Shown here piece after piece: positions 11,417 through 23,454 of a stretch of DNA of 64,000 nt. A program made the translations under genes and the position numbers. Position 1 is the first letter of the stretch. Every line of letters begins with the position of its first letter. The stretch is from Carallia brachiata (taxonomy: Eukaryota > Streptophyta > Magnoliopsida > Malpighiales > Rhizophoraceae), in the NCBI GenBank assembly GCA_021464245.1, contig JADCRB010000001.1, positions 7,126,152 through 7,190,151 on the forward strand, read 5' to 3'. Under the pieces are notes generated by a model, which had not been told where the DNA came from, did not search any database, and worked only from the letters and a program-made list of their open reading frames with translations.

Positions 11417-14400
11417 ATGGGGCAACAGAGAGATGATTCTGAGCAATTGAAATCGGATATTGCTTCCTTCGCTTCCTCTATTGGCCTCTCTTCTTCTTCT
11501 CTGCCTTCCTTCGGTTTCAACGATGTTGATTTCCGGAAACCCCCTCGCCGCCCTCTCAAATCTCAGGAAGAAAAACCCAAAACCACCCAATTCGATAAAG
11601 CCAACAACAAAGAACACAAATCAGCGCAGCAATCCAACAAAACCCCACAAAGGGAAAAGCCTCAGAATTTGAAGAGAAGCAATGATAGGAAGTCAAAATC
11701 CCAACTTGAGCAGTCAAAACTAGTGCCAAAGCCTCCAGTTTTGTCTCTTGATGAAGATAATAATGGCAAAAGAAGTAATAATAGGGCATTCAATAAGTAT
11801 AGCAACCTTCCAAAACTTCCTTTGGTGAAGGCGAACGCGCTGGGTGTATGGCATGTGGACGCACCGGAATTGGAGAAGAAGGTTTTGGGTGGTGGTGGTG
11901 AAGGGAGGAGGAGCAATTTGGAGGTGAAAATGGGGGTGGAGGAGTGGAAGGCTGTGGTGGAGAAGAAGAGGGAACTCGGGGAGAGGCTTATGTGGCAGTA
12001 TACGCAGGACTATGAGCAGAGTAGAGGGCAGAGTGGTGATATTAAGATGTTGTTGGCTACTCAGAGGTCTGGGACTGCTGCTGATAAAGTTTCTGCTTTC
12101 TCTGTGCTTGTTGGGGATAATCCTGTTGCCAATTTGCGGTCCCTTGATGCGCTTTTAGGTCAGCCTGTTTATTGATGTATTGTATTTCTTTTTTTTTTTT
12201 TCTACCATTTCTTGTATGGTTCTGGCTTTTGATGATTTTAGGTCTGAATAGGCCGTGCTTTGTGTGGATTAGGGGCTTGGATATCAGTATTTAGTGTTTG
12301 CAATTTGGTGGGAATCATCTCATTTGGATTAATCAAAATCTAAATTTTCAGTATATTCAGTAAATGTGATGTCTTGTTTTTTCTGTAGGATACTTGTTGT
12401 TGATTGTGTTTTGTTGCAATTGCCAAATATTTGTTGCAGGCATGGTAACTTCAAAAGTGGGAAAGCGCCACGCTCTGACTGGATTTGAAGCATTGAAAGA
12501 ACTTTTCATATCAAGGTTATTTTCTGTTTTACTCCCTTTTTCTATCACTTGCTTTTTGTTGCTCTACCCGCTTGCTATCTTTTGGCTTAAAGTATGTTGT
12601 TCTAAAGAGATACTTATCCGATACTTAGTACTTAGAGGCTTCACGGTGTTCTTTTTCCTTCTGCTGTTACTTGATGTCTGCATGCTGTTAATGGAAATGG
12701 TCAACATATTGTGAGTTTTCAAGATTTAATACCGAAGCTTGATCCCTCAGAGTTTGGGATTCATAGAATTCAGTGGGCCAAGTTAATGTTTGACATTTAT
12801 TTTTCAAGTTTGTTTATCTACTGGGCAGCAGTGTACTAAATTGAATTTTAAATAATGTAACCAGTTTGTTACCTGACCGCAAGCTGAAGACCCTTCTACA
12901 GCGCCCCTTAAATGATCTTCCAGAAACCAAAGATGGTTACTCTCTTCTCCTTTTCTGGTATTGGGAGGACTGCCTAAAGCAGAGGTATGCTTTTGTCTCT
13001 GCTTTTCGACTGGTTATTGATGGTATGCTTTTATCATTTCATTTCTGGATTTTTGTGATTATATTTGCTTTATATTACAATAGGTTGTTTTTACAAGGCT
13101 TTTCTTTTGTTCTAGCCTTGAATGGATAACCTCACTGATTGCAACATGTAAATACATTATTACCTCAGGTACGAGCGATTTGTTTTCGCACTCGAGGAAG
13201 CATCAAGGGATATGCTACCAATTTTAAAGGACAAGGCATTGAAGGCTAGTATTCTGATTTAGTCTTCTAGTTGTTTGTGCTTATCTACCAATCCATTCTC
13301 ACCAGTAGTATTGAGAGTAAATAAGCTGTAGACATGAGTGATGCAGTTGCACTTTGAAGTGAATAACATGTTGCATGAGTCTGAAATTATATGGTTAACT
13401 AGAATGCAATTTAAATGCTTGGTTTTATTTCAATATTTATTGTTGGTGTTTGTTGAGTCATTCATTAAATCTGGGGTTAGATGAGGATAAAATTTCAGTG
13501 AAGGGAACTTATCCATATGTTTTGTTATCAGACAATGTACGCACTATTGAAGAGCAAATCAGAGCAGGAGCGTAGGTTGCTCTCTGGACTGGTTAATAAA
13601 GTGAGTTTACTTTCAATTTCAAAATTCAGACGATGCTCCCTTTTTCCCATTCTCCCCTTTTGAAGCTTCCCACCTTTTGGAAGCGGTTACTTAAATATTT
13701 AGGATTTACGAAGCTGGTATATAAATGTATTAACTCTGTTTCAAATGCTTACAGCTTGGTGATCCTCAAAATAAGAGTGCATCCAACGCTGATTTTCACT
13801 TATCAAACCTTTTGTCTGAACACCCAAATATGAAGGTACAATGCTAAACTAAACAATTTTAACCTATATTTTGTTGAGTATTTCTCAAATGCTTATTTAG
13901 TTTATTTCTTTTGGCCATTGCCTTTTGTAGGCTGTGGTGATCGACGAAGTAGACTCTTTTCTCTTTCGGCCTCATTTGGCATTACGATCAAAATATCATG
14001 CTGTATGTCTCTTTGGCCTAGCTTCTCTTGCATTTTTCTTTGTATGCTTGTGACTTTAATCTTTCTTGACCTTCACTTTAAACTTTTCAGCTGAAATCTT
14101 ATATTGCACATCTTATTTCTGCTTACATTATGCTACCAATTTAATATTACTATGCCTGTAAACTATTGATAATGTATTTGAAGGGATTGAATACACGTTG
14201 TTAGTCATCCTGCTATGCAGGAACCTTTTTCTGTTCCTAAGATTATTACATAAAAAAGAAGGCTTATTTCTTAATGAAGCCTTGCCTTCTAATTTCTGTG
14301 AAAATAAAATTTATGCTGTTTCCATGTAATCATGAATGTGTCGCACAATTCTCCCATTTTCTTTGACATAGATATGACAGGAAAAGATCTATTTCTAGCA

Positions 14401-17400
14401 TAAACAGGCACGCAATCACATTATATGAGATGCTGGGGTTTGTGATCATTTATAGACAACCACATTTTGGTGGATATATCTTTTGAACTCTTGCTTCACT
14501 AAAATGATCTTGAACCTGTTTGATCTTAGAATCTCATTGATCCAGCATTGTCCATCATGCAGGTCAACTTTTTGAGCCAAATTCGTCTAACTCATAAAGG
14601 AGATGGACCAAAGGTGGCAAAACATTTGATAGATGTCTACTTTGCGCTGTTCAAGGTGTGACTCGACTTCAAGATCTTTTTATTTTTATTTTTGGTCAGT
14701 GTTTTGTGTTTGCACAAAGTTGGCTTCATGTGTGCTTGAAATTATTTTTCAGTTTTTCAAGGCTTACTTGGAGAATATATTCTGTTATTACTCTTTTGTG
14801 TATACTGTTTACCATGGCCTAGATTGCCATTTGAAATAAAATCTTATTTCAAAGCAAAATTTCAGGTATTGATTACCAATGCAGAGGCAAGCCAAAAGGA
14901 TAAATATGGCAAAGCAAGGGATAGAAATTCTTCCGGTGCTTATAAGGGGGGAAAAGTTGAAAATTCAGACTCTCATGTTGAACTGGATTCACGACTTCTA
15001 TCAGCTCTTTTAATGGTAATTATCAATTTTCTACATGTTATACATGGAAGTTGTTGGGTGGAGATGTTGAGCTGGATCATGAAGATTTTCTTTTTAAGTT
15101 TTCTAATTCTGCAGAGATTTTGTGCTTGTTAAACCTGACACTTTAGCTTATGCTTCTTTTTGTTTGTGATGTTTGCAGGGTGTTAATAGGGCATTTCCTT
15201 ATGTTTCAAGCTCTGAGGCCGATGAAATTATCGAGATCCAAACACCCATGCTCTTCCAACTGGTAAGCTAATGTTGTTTATTGTTGGTATTTAATATGTC
15301 TTATTATTGATGTGCATTATGCCTCACTCCAATTTCAATTTTAAATGTGAATTTTCAGGTCCATTCTCAAAATTTTAATGTGGGAATTCAGGCATTGATG
15401 CTTCTTGATAAAATCTCATCAAAAAATCAGATTGTTAGCGACCGGTATTACCGTGCCTTGTACTCAAAGCTTTTACTTCCAGCTGCCATGAATTCCTCAA
15501 AGGCAAGGATTCTTTTATGCTTTATATTAAGGGACAACGTTTTCTTTTATTGTTATTGAAAGAAGTCTTATTATATTGCATTTACTAGTATAATTTGTGC
15601 TTCAGGCAGAAATGTTTATTGGTCTTCTGCTGAGAGCTATGAAAGGTGATGTGAACTTGAAGCGTGTTTCTGCATTTGCAAAGCGTATTTTGCAGGTTAA
15701 CGATTTCCTTCAGGCATTATAATATACCTTCTCTTAGTAGATTTTCATGAGAAAACTTTATTTCAATTTGGATACCTCGAGGACTATTAGTTGCACCGCA
15801 ATCAAATGACCCTTTAGATTCTCAAGCAGGTTGCTCTTCAGCAGCCGCCGCCATATGCATGTGGATGCTTGTTTCTTCTTTCTGAAGTTCTCAAAGCAAG
15901 GCCCCCTCTATGGTAATTCTGATTTTAGTTAGATATGTAATTCTCCATGTATTACTATGTCTTGGTTACTGGAGAATTGACCATAGATTTATCAACAACT
16001 GGCTCTTGTCATGCAGGAATATGGTTCTTCAGAGTGAATCAATCGATGAAGATCTTGAACATTTTGAAGATATAGTGGAACAAACTGATAATGAACCTCT
16101 CACAACTTCTAAGAAAGAAGAAAATTATATCGAACATGTCCAAAGTGGTGATAAGGCTAGTACTGAAGGTAATTCCTTGGAAGATGAAGATGAAGATGAA
16201 GATGAAGATGGAGATGCAAATGAAGATAAAGATGACAGTCGAGCCTCAAGTGATGATGATGATGATGTGTCAGATGAAGGAGAGGAGTTCCACATCCAAG
16301 ATGGTCCAAAAGAAAATCAAGAATCTCATCAAATTTCTGTCTGTAACAATACTCAACTTTCTGCTACAGCTTTTTCCTTGCCTGTGGGATATAATCCACG
16401 GCACCGAGAACCTTCCTTTTGGTATGTTGTTTTTTACTGCTAGAATGGTTTCCTTTAAATGTTGGTTTTTTTGTTGTTGGTTTAACATTTTCTGTTACTT
16501 TAGCTAAAATCTTCTCTATATGTTAACAGCAATGCAGATCGTGCAAGCTGGTGGGAGCTGATGGTACTTGCTTCCCACGTGCACCCATCTGTTGCAACCA
16601 TGGCTGGGACACTTCTATCTGGGGCCAATATTGTTTATAATGGGAACCCATTGAATGATCTCTCTCTTACGGCTTTTCTAGACAAGTTCATGGAGAAGAA
16701 GCCAAAGCAAACAACATGGCATGGTGGCTCTGAAATTGAACCTGCAAAGAAGGTTTGTATAATCTTTTTTGCTTTTGTTGTTTTGATTCTTTTCTACTTG
16801 CTACTACATGGAATTTTTTAATTTATCTTGTTTTTTAATGTTTAAGTCATTGCCAATGCCGACTGCCCAAGCATCTTTTAAATGCTAACTTGCTTTATGT
16901 TTGCTCAGCTTGACATGACCAACCATTTAATTGGGCCAGAGATTCTCTCATTGGCTGAAGTGGATGTGCCTCCGAAGATCTCGTCTTTCACAGGTTTTAC
17001 ACCAATAAAATGAATACCTCAAAGCCTAAGAAGAAGAAGAAGAAAGAAGAAGGGGGCCGAAGAGCAGGCTGCTGAAGAGTTGTTTGATGTAGGTGAAGGC
17101 GATGAAGTGGGTGGTGGTGACGAGAGCGATAATGATGAGATTGAGAATATGTTAGACTCTGCTCATCTCTCGTTTGAAGCGGATGGTGAGTATGACTACG
17201 ATGATTTGGACCAAGTTGCCAATGAGGATGACGAGGATTTAATTGGTAATGCCAGTGATATGGAGGTAGATGTCTCCTTGGATAATGTGGAAGGTGAAGT
17301 TTTTGGCACCATTGTTAACAGCGAGGGCAATATGCTGGAGGTGGATGATGATGATGAAGCTGGGGATATGGAGGATAATGATGGGCTTGACAAAAGAAAA

Positions 17401-17556
17401 CGAAAACGTAAGACTAAGGGGAAGAAGGGTGCTTCTCCATTTGCAGGCATTGAAGATTATGAGCATTTGTTAAGAGAAGACAGCCCCACAAGGAATAAGT
17501 CTACGAAGAAGAAAATACCCAAATCACAGAAGAAAAGAAAGTCATCCTCCGAGTGA
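11417..17556 (+). CDS. SWA2: NOC1/MAK21 family nucleolar protein, SLOW WALKER2 orthologue (CEBPZ homologue)
   Basis: Sixteen exons: 11417-12158, 12440-12515, 12865-12984, 13169-13244, 13532-13600, 13755-13835, 13931-14002, 14563-14655, 14866-15015, 15179-15262, 15359-15502, 15606-15695, 15830-15912, 16017-16421, 16530-16752, 16909-17556. They give about 1,051 residues, close to the plant family length. The protein is needed for 60S pre-ribosome maturation and export, acting in the nucleolus with NOC2-type partners. Seen: a basic, serine-rich N-terminus; helical repeats; the CBF/MAK21 domain (around LYSKLLLPAAMN, AEMFIGLLLRAMKG and PLWNMVLQSE); a long acidic stretch (16,180-16,290); the conserved ADRASWWEL and ASHVHPSVATMA; an acidic/lysine-rich C-terminus ending at TGA 17,554. 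The introns after 13,244 and 15,502 start with GC instead of GT. The last exon has one G too few near 16,973 and one too many at 17,052-17,056; they cancel, but the frame between them meets TGA at 17,011. Confidence 0.94.
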
Positions 17557-19082
17557 CTACGCAACTATTTATATCACATAACTCTGGTTCACAGTGCTGT
17601 TTGAAGACCTTGGTGGTGATGCTAGAAGTCCCAGAAAAGTAGGCTAGCTTTAGGGGCAGTTGGAATTGAGCCTGACATTTTTCCTGTGCGGTACCATCTG
17701 CAAAGTTTTACAGTACATTAGTCTTTATTGTAGCACAACTGATAAAACTAAGTTACCAACACCAAGACCGTGAGACAGACTGAAGAAGCAGTCAGATTAC
17801 GCACAAATCCAGACGGTCTTCGAAAAAGTTAAATTTCCCCGTCCCTGCGGCTGGAGAGATTGTCATCTCTGCTGTCTTGGATTTGAGCGGTGGAGCATTT
17901 TTCCAGTTAGCACTCCATTTTGGCATCTGGAAGTGATGGCAGATACACTGGCATATCTAAAGGCAAGTGGAGCTTAAATGATCGGCTTCTACAGAGCCCT
18001 CCTCATTATCTCATGAAATTTTGATCGTGCTGGTTTTGAATGTGATTTCCTTTGTTTAATGCAAGTCGGTGTTAGTGGCCGGACAAATTTTTTAGTTGAG
18101 AATTTTCTTGTGAGGGCAGATTATCAACTTGCACAGACCATGCATGTTCTTTAAATTAAAAAAAATAAAAATCGAGGTTGTAACGCATAAGAGAAGGGCC
18201 CCCCGCCTACATTATTTGTTGGCTGGCTGTCTTTTGTAACGGCGCCAGAAGTTGGTGTTACGGATGGAAAGCATTGTCCCAATGTCCAACCAACAGCTAT
18301 ATTCCTGCTGCATACTTCGAACAATAACAACAACAAAAACAACAAGCAGGAGAAGTACAAGGAACAATTGCCTATGCCAACTCGCAACTCAATTTCCTAC
18401 ATTACCCTCCCCACACGTCTGAATGTGTCGTAAAATGCTCTTTAATTGGTATGATTCATAAACATCATTTCAACGTAATTATTTCATCTACAATTTAGTT
18501 AGCATTACTTTTAGTGAGTACTGCATAAGATTGTAAAAAACCAATCAAACATTTAAAATGACAAGTAGAATGTAGAAGGATACCTTAAACAAAGAAAGGA
18601 TACTCTATCGTATTTATAATTGTTATAAGGCTAATGCTTAATTACATAAAAGTACTAATTGTATTTCAAACTTACTTATCTTTTTGTCTTATCTTGTAAT
18701 CGACATGGCCTATGGCCGTTAACCCGACATGGATTTAATGCCGTCACTTCACCACTATGTAGTCGCTATAGGTATAGTAATAGCTAGAATTTGCAGCGAC
18801 ATAATAATAAATGTTACAGGTATAAGGCTGAATTAACGTGTGTCATGCACAAACTCAAATATTATATTATCTTTAATCATTTGTTATAAATTTTTTAATT
18901 TTTCAGTACATGGTCCAATCAATAATAAAAATCTTAGATGGACATTCAATAATCATAACAATCATAATAGGTGTTATATTTACTGAGCTAGAAAATAAAA
19001 CTAAGATGTATAGTGATGCAAAGGTATACCCGTTATTGCACACTGATATATTATTAGGAAAAAAGTAAACTTCCAGAATCAA
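17557..19082 (+). other. SWA2 3' UTR and intergenic DNA
   Basis: About 600 bp after the SWA2 stop looks like 3' UTR/transcribed flank with mixed composition, passing into AT-rich intergenic sequence. I see no supported gene here; the minus-strand frame at 18,151-18,387 is an F/L-rich shadow without family signature. Confidence 0.5.
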
Positions 19083-19214
19083 ACATCTGTCCGAATGTTA
19101 TTTTGTGTAATAAAATGGTTTTTTTGTGTAATAATAAAAATTTATATTTTTTTATTACACCAAATAACATTTTTATTACATAAAATAACAATTTTATTAT
19201 ATTTAGACAGATGT
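19083..19214. mobile_element. Small palindromic MITE-like element
   Basis: About 132 bp bounded by inverted ACATCTGTC / GACAGATGT ends. The inner parts are also inverted (ATGTTATTTTGTGTAATAAAA against TTTTATTACATAAAATAAC, allowing a few mismatches), so the whole piece can fold on itself. It codes for nothing. The flanking bases (CAA on each side) are too short to assign a superfamily. Confidence 0.6.
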
Positions 19215-19398
19215 CAATGGCACCCATATTATTATTGGAATCCAAGTCCAAACAAAAGTAGCCGCTTGTTTATGAACATCAGGATTAGCACATGTTCTCT
19301 CTCTTAGCTGGGAGCCTGCTGATACATATCAAACAATGGGCTATGCAGGCAATGCACATCTATCTATGCCAATTACCATGCCTCTCTAAATCTATCAC

Positions 19399-19462
19399 AT
19401 CTTTTCTCAATTATATATGAAGGGAACCTTATCTTTTCTCAATTATATATGAAGGGAACCTT
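19399..19462 (+). repeat. Perfect 32-bp tandem duplication carrying a TATATAT box
   Basis: The 32 bases at 19,399-19,430 are repeated exactly at 19,431-19,462. Each copy contains CTCAATTATATATGAAGG, so the SAUR upstream region has two identical TATA-like segments, 54-118 bp before the start codon. A further TATA-like TATTATAAG follows at about 19,500. The perfect identity implies a recent event. Confidence 0.9.
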
Positions 19463-19516
19463 CCGCCCTTCTTCTTCTGTTTGACAAGCGACAACTGGTC
19501 TATTATAAGTACCTGA

Positions 19517-19984
19517 ATGGCAAACCTAGGCAAGTTAAATAATAAGCTCAAGTCAGCAATCAAGCGATGGCCATCTTTCACAAAGCTATCTCGACCATTA
19601 CACAGCCCCGCCGGCGTGGCTAATAGTCATGACGAGTACGATGACATTAACAATGAAGATCGCAACAAGGCTTTCTCCAAAAAGGAAGTTTATGAAGTTT
19701 ATGTGGGAAAGTCACGGCGGCGCTATGTTTTAGGCTCCCACATCATTGGCCATCCTCTCTTTCAAGAGCTGATCGATAGGTCATCGTCAGGTGCCGGTGG
19801 CAATGATGGTGATGGAGATGATGATGATCATCGTCATCATGAACAAGTAGTGGTTGCTTGTGAGGTGGTGTTGTTTGAGCACTTGTTGTGGATGCTTGAA
19901 AGCGATGCTGCTGGTGGTGGCTGCTTTGATGCCTCTCAATCTCATGCCATGCATGAGCTTGCTGACTTCTACTTCACCTCTTAA
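19517..19984 (+). CDS. SAUR-like auxin-responsive protein
   Basis: A single intronless exon of 155 codons from ATG 19,517 to TAA. SAUR proteins are small, mostly plasma-membrane or cytosol associated factors that inhibit PP2C.D phosphatases and promote acid growth. Seen: a basic N-terminus (LNNKLKSAIKRWPS), then the SAUR core VYVGKSRRRYVLGSHIIGHPLFQELID (residues about 62-88), an acidic/His-rich insertion (GDGDDDDHRHHE), and the second core half VACEVVLFEHLLWMLES. The C-terminus ends HELADFYFTS, as in the SAUR72/76/78 type. The length is larger than the classic ~100 residues because of the N-terminal extension and the insertion, which is common in this subgroup. Neighbouring SWA2 and CIA30 genes match the Arabidopsis context of SAUR78. 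Start choice: first ATG after the duplicated TATA region, in good frame with the family. Confidence 0.92.
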   Translation: MANLGKLNNKLKSAIKRWPSFTKLSRPLHSPAGVANSHDEYDDINNEDRNKAFSKKEVYEVYVGKSRRRYVLGSHIIGHPLFQELIDRSSSGAGGNDGDGDDDDHRHHEQVVVACEVVLFEHLLWMLESDAAGGGCFDASQSHAMHELADFYFTS

Positions 19985-20289
19985 TTAATTAGTTCCTAAT
20001 TAATGTTGTACTGGACTTATTAAGATTTAGCCTTTTCTTTTCTTTTTTTTTCGGATTAGAAGGTCATCGTCCTGTCTGTGTAATTTCATCTTCTTACTGA
20101 GTGTCCAAGAAACAAAATGGCGTTTAGTTGAAAACAAGATCATTTTGAGTTGTTGGATAACCCCCATCTGAATTTTAAAATTTTAGAGACCCTAGGTACA
20201 AAATGCAAAGTATTTGGTAATTAGCCATTTGTCCAGATATTCAAAAGCAAATAACAACGTGAGAATAATCCTAACATCAGCTTATAAAA

Positions 20290-22770
20290 CACAAAGGCAA
20301 GCTCCAAACTAACTTCTCACTAGTTTAAAGTGGCAAGGAAACATAGCTTCCATGCAAAAGACACAACCAAACGGGAACCAACATTTAATAAAAAAAAAAA
20401 AAAGGAACATAAGTGGACAACAGCAGCAATGTGGGAAACAAACTAGACAAAGTACTTCAACCACAGGTAATAGCTATGGAACCCTTTGCATATGCGAAGC
20501 ATGTCATCTGCAATTAAATGGATAACCGGATAATGTAATGTTAACAAAAGCTCATAGCTATCCCATAACATGAGGAACTAAACTTGATGCAACGGTTGAT
20601 TCCTCGGTGAGGAAAGAGGAAGAACAAACAATATTTGAATGTTTTTAAGCAGCACGAGGAAGCTTTAGATCTATTATACTCAAGAAGCTGCTAACTACCA
20701 ACCATAGAGTCAAAACCAGAAAGAGAAGAGAAACTATGAACCTCAAAGGAAGAAACAGCTCTTTTTACCTATTATGACAGTAATCTCATTGCAGCTAATA
20801 ACCAACACATAAAATAAGAAGAAAGAACTAATCTCTTCACTTGCACGGCAATAGATCTTATCAAAAAACCATTCAACCCAAAAGATTAAGCTATTAGGAG
20901 AGGTCTAGGAATGGACCACATACTCTAAATTGCCCCCCTAAAGAGAGGTCAGCTCTCTTGTGCTGGATGTATGAACAAAGCACTTGACCACCTTATCAGT
21001 AGAAATTTACAATTCAATGTGAGGGCAGTGTGATTCAAACTCATGGTCTCTTGGTTATGAAAGCTTTGATACCATGTCATGAAACTGTTCAAACCAAAAG
21101 CTGAAGCTATCGAGTGAAGCCCATGAATGGTTCACATATTAAACTCTAACAGATCTATTCAAACTACGGGTAGCTAGGATTGGTAATTTGCTAACAAAAT
21201 GTGGCAAGAAGATAATCAAACACAAGTAAAAACTCCACAACTAAAGACGTAAATCCCGCTAGAAGAAGCTGAAAATAAATTTAAAGTGAGGAACACAAGG
21301 AGAACATTGTAGAATCGAAAACAAGGCAACTCGTTTTTGCCCTCTATCAAAAGACAAATAAGAAGCATATCCCCACGGGCAATTGAAGCATGCAATATCT
21401 ACATTCTACCAATAACAAAGAGAGAACCCTTAACCATGATTTTCAAGAACTGCATAAATCAAAGAGAAACACCAAAGATACAAAGAAAATACAACAAAAA
21501 TTTATGTAAGTATGTTGTTATGGGAAAATGAGATACACAGCAGAAGGAACAACAACACCATCATTTGGACATAAGTGCACACACAATAATGCAGTATGGG
21601 AAGTCCATCTGCATCCAGACACTAAAAGCCCCAAGGTAGCAAAATTAGAAGGGTCTAACACAGCAAGCACAAAGCCTTTGGCAAACAAAATCAAGGAGCA
21701 CTAGTAATGTGGTATCATGTCCACTAAGCAAAAATACCACCTTCTAGACCATGACCTATTGTGCTCTAAGCTCCATAAATGCATTGAAAATTCTTTAGAA
21801 CCATGTTCATACCGCCAACACGATAGATTTTCAAGAAGACCAATTCTTGGAAATGCAAATATGAAATTGATTAACATTCAGAATTCTTTTGTAACAGATG
21901 ATTTGGTACATATAATGGTAATTTTTGAAAATTCGTTATGTAGCCTTAATATAAAAATAGAGAAATAATAAACAAGAGGCAGCTATCCAGATCAAATCAC
22001 ATCAAACACATGCAACAATTACAGCTCATGGGCAAATTAACCCAGCAGCAAACTGTATTAAACAAGAAATGGTTCCCAAGCCATGTTGAGATCAAACGTG
22101 GCTTTTTTCGGGCAGCAAATCATAGCAGCCAGAGAGAGCAAACTGGACGAGAAGAGAGGCAAGATGATGGACAAAAATAAGCAGTCCAAGCAAGTTCATT
22201 CTTTTGGATGATGCAACATCAAGAAAGGGTGAGATGCAGGACAGTCATTTAAAGTGAATCAATCAAAGGAGGAGAGCATAAAAAATAACAAACTCAGAGA
22301 AAAGAATACAACACCTACCCATCAAAAAATGTAGTTTAATTATAAATGAATTCTAATGTATACAACCTCCAATCAAGTCATCCTCATCATTGGAATCATT
22401 TAAACACATTAGAGTGCAAATGGTAGCAAAACACAAAAAATACCTTATGAAAGTCTGGCCCTTGTATACTTGTACCATACTAAGAACAAGATCCACACAA
22501 ATATTGATTGGAAACTTCAGCACTTGCAAAACTAAAAAAAACTCAACTGATCCCTTAAAACAAAAGGAATAAAACACCTCAATAAATTAAGAAATGCGAA
22601 GAAATACCAACTGCGTGTGATCTGTCACTAAAGACTTTCACCTAAAGCCCAAAAAAAAAAAACAAAATGTCAATTACCTTCAAATTTAGGTATTGCACCA
22701 CAATCAAAAAAAATTAGGGAGGAGAAAGCCAAAGTGAGTCCCTTACACCAATGAAAAAGGACTTGAGCTT
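20290..22770. repeat. Direct segmental duplication, copy A
   Basis: Non-coding segment that matches copy B (about 23,455-25,600) in the same order and orientation, with many substitutions and small indels. Landmarks present in both are GGAACATAAGTGG (20,404 and 23,554), CCTTATGAAAGTCTGGCCC (22,441 and 25,261) and AACAAAATGTCAATTA (near 22,660 and 25,487). Copy A is longer partly because it contains a TRIM element. Confidence 0.85.
20859..21151 (-). mobile_element. TRIM (terminal-repeat retrotransposon in miniature), 293 bp
   Basis: The minus strand begins TGTTAGAGTTTAATATGTG and ends its first LTR just before TGGTATCAAAGC, a primer-binding site for initiator tRNA-Met. LTRs are 21,075-21,151 (77 bp) and about 20,859-20,929. 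A polypurine-like TTAGGGGGG precedes the second LTR. A 5-bp target duplication GATCT flanks the element (20,854-20,858 and 21,152-21,156). There is no coding capacity, so it depends on enzymes of a larger LTR element. The site in copy B (24,021-24,040) is empty. Confidence 0.9.
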
Positions 22771-23454
22771 TTTAGACAGTAAATTTCTTATCTCTGTTTT
22801 TCATTCCTCCTAAACTGCGGATAAAAATTATGAAGACAGATTCGGTTTGTTGAGGAACACATAATTACCAAATTCAGACCAGGCAAAAGCCATATATCAA
22901 AGACCCATTCAATCTCTGTACCAGCTATATATAAGATGAGAGGCCAGATAAAAACATTGGTCACATCTCAAACTAAATCGAAGAAGCCAAATCCTTGTAA
23001 TTCAAAATTTGCAGAATTCAGAGGAAAAATATGTGATTGTAAGCAAGGAACTCTAATAAAACAACAAACTTTCAAACCCATACAATTCAGATTAAGACAA
23101 TGAAGCACAGGACACGCTTAAACATTGTAGGCTTATAAACAGCTAACTGCCATGGACATCTACCTTCTAGATCAAACTTAATCTTTGAGTTAGAACAAAA
23201 TGTGGCTATTGTCATTAATTCTTTGCGGTACTAGAAATCCAATATGGATTTGGATTTTCTAAAATCTTATGTCCTATCATGCAGTCAGGATAATATCAAA
23301 TTACTAGATGTTATATATTCAATGGTACTTGAATACACTCGGCAAGAAACAGACGAAGGAAAAAGTTACAAATCTAAACATGCCAGTTTGAGCAGACAAG
23401 AGTATAACAAACACAGTTTGAGAAGAACTGCAAATGGAAAAACCAGGAAAGAAA

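Noticed and set aside
11288..11916. Minus-strand open frames over SWA2 exon 1 (for example 11,288-11,617)
   Set aside because: They are shadows of the + strand coding exon: F/L/S-rich translations, no domain, no promoter, while the + frame matches the NOC1 family.
17196..17466. Ser/Ile-rich minus-strand frames in the SWA2 acidic tail
   Set aside because: They are simply the reverse complement of Asp/Glu codons in the real acidic C-terminus.
20859..21151. TRIM read at first as a tRNA-derived SINE because of its GATTCAAACTC-like box
   Set aside because: Paired LTRs, a tRNA-Met primer-binding site, a polypurine tract and a 5-bp target duplication identify it as a TRIM.
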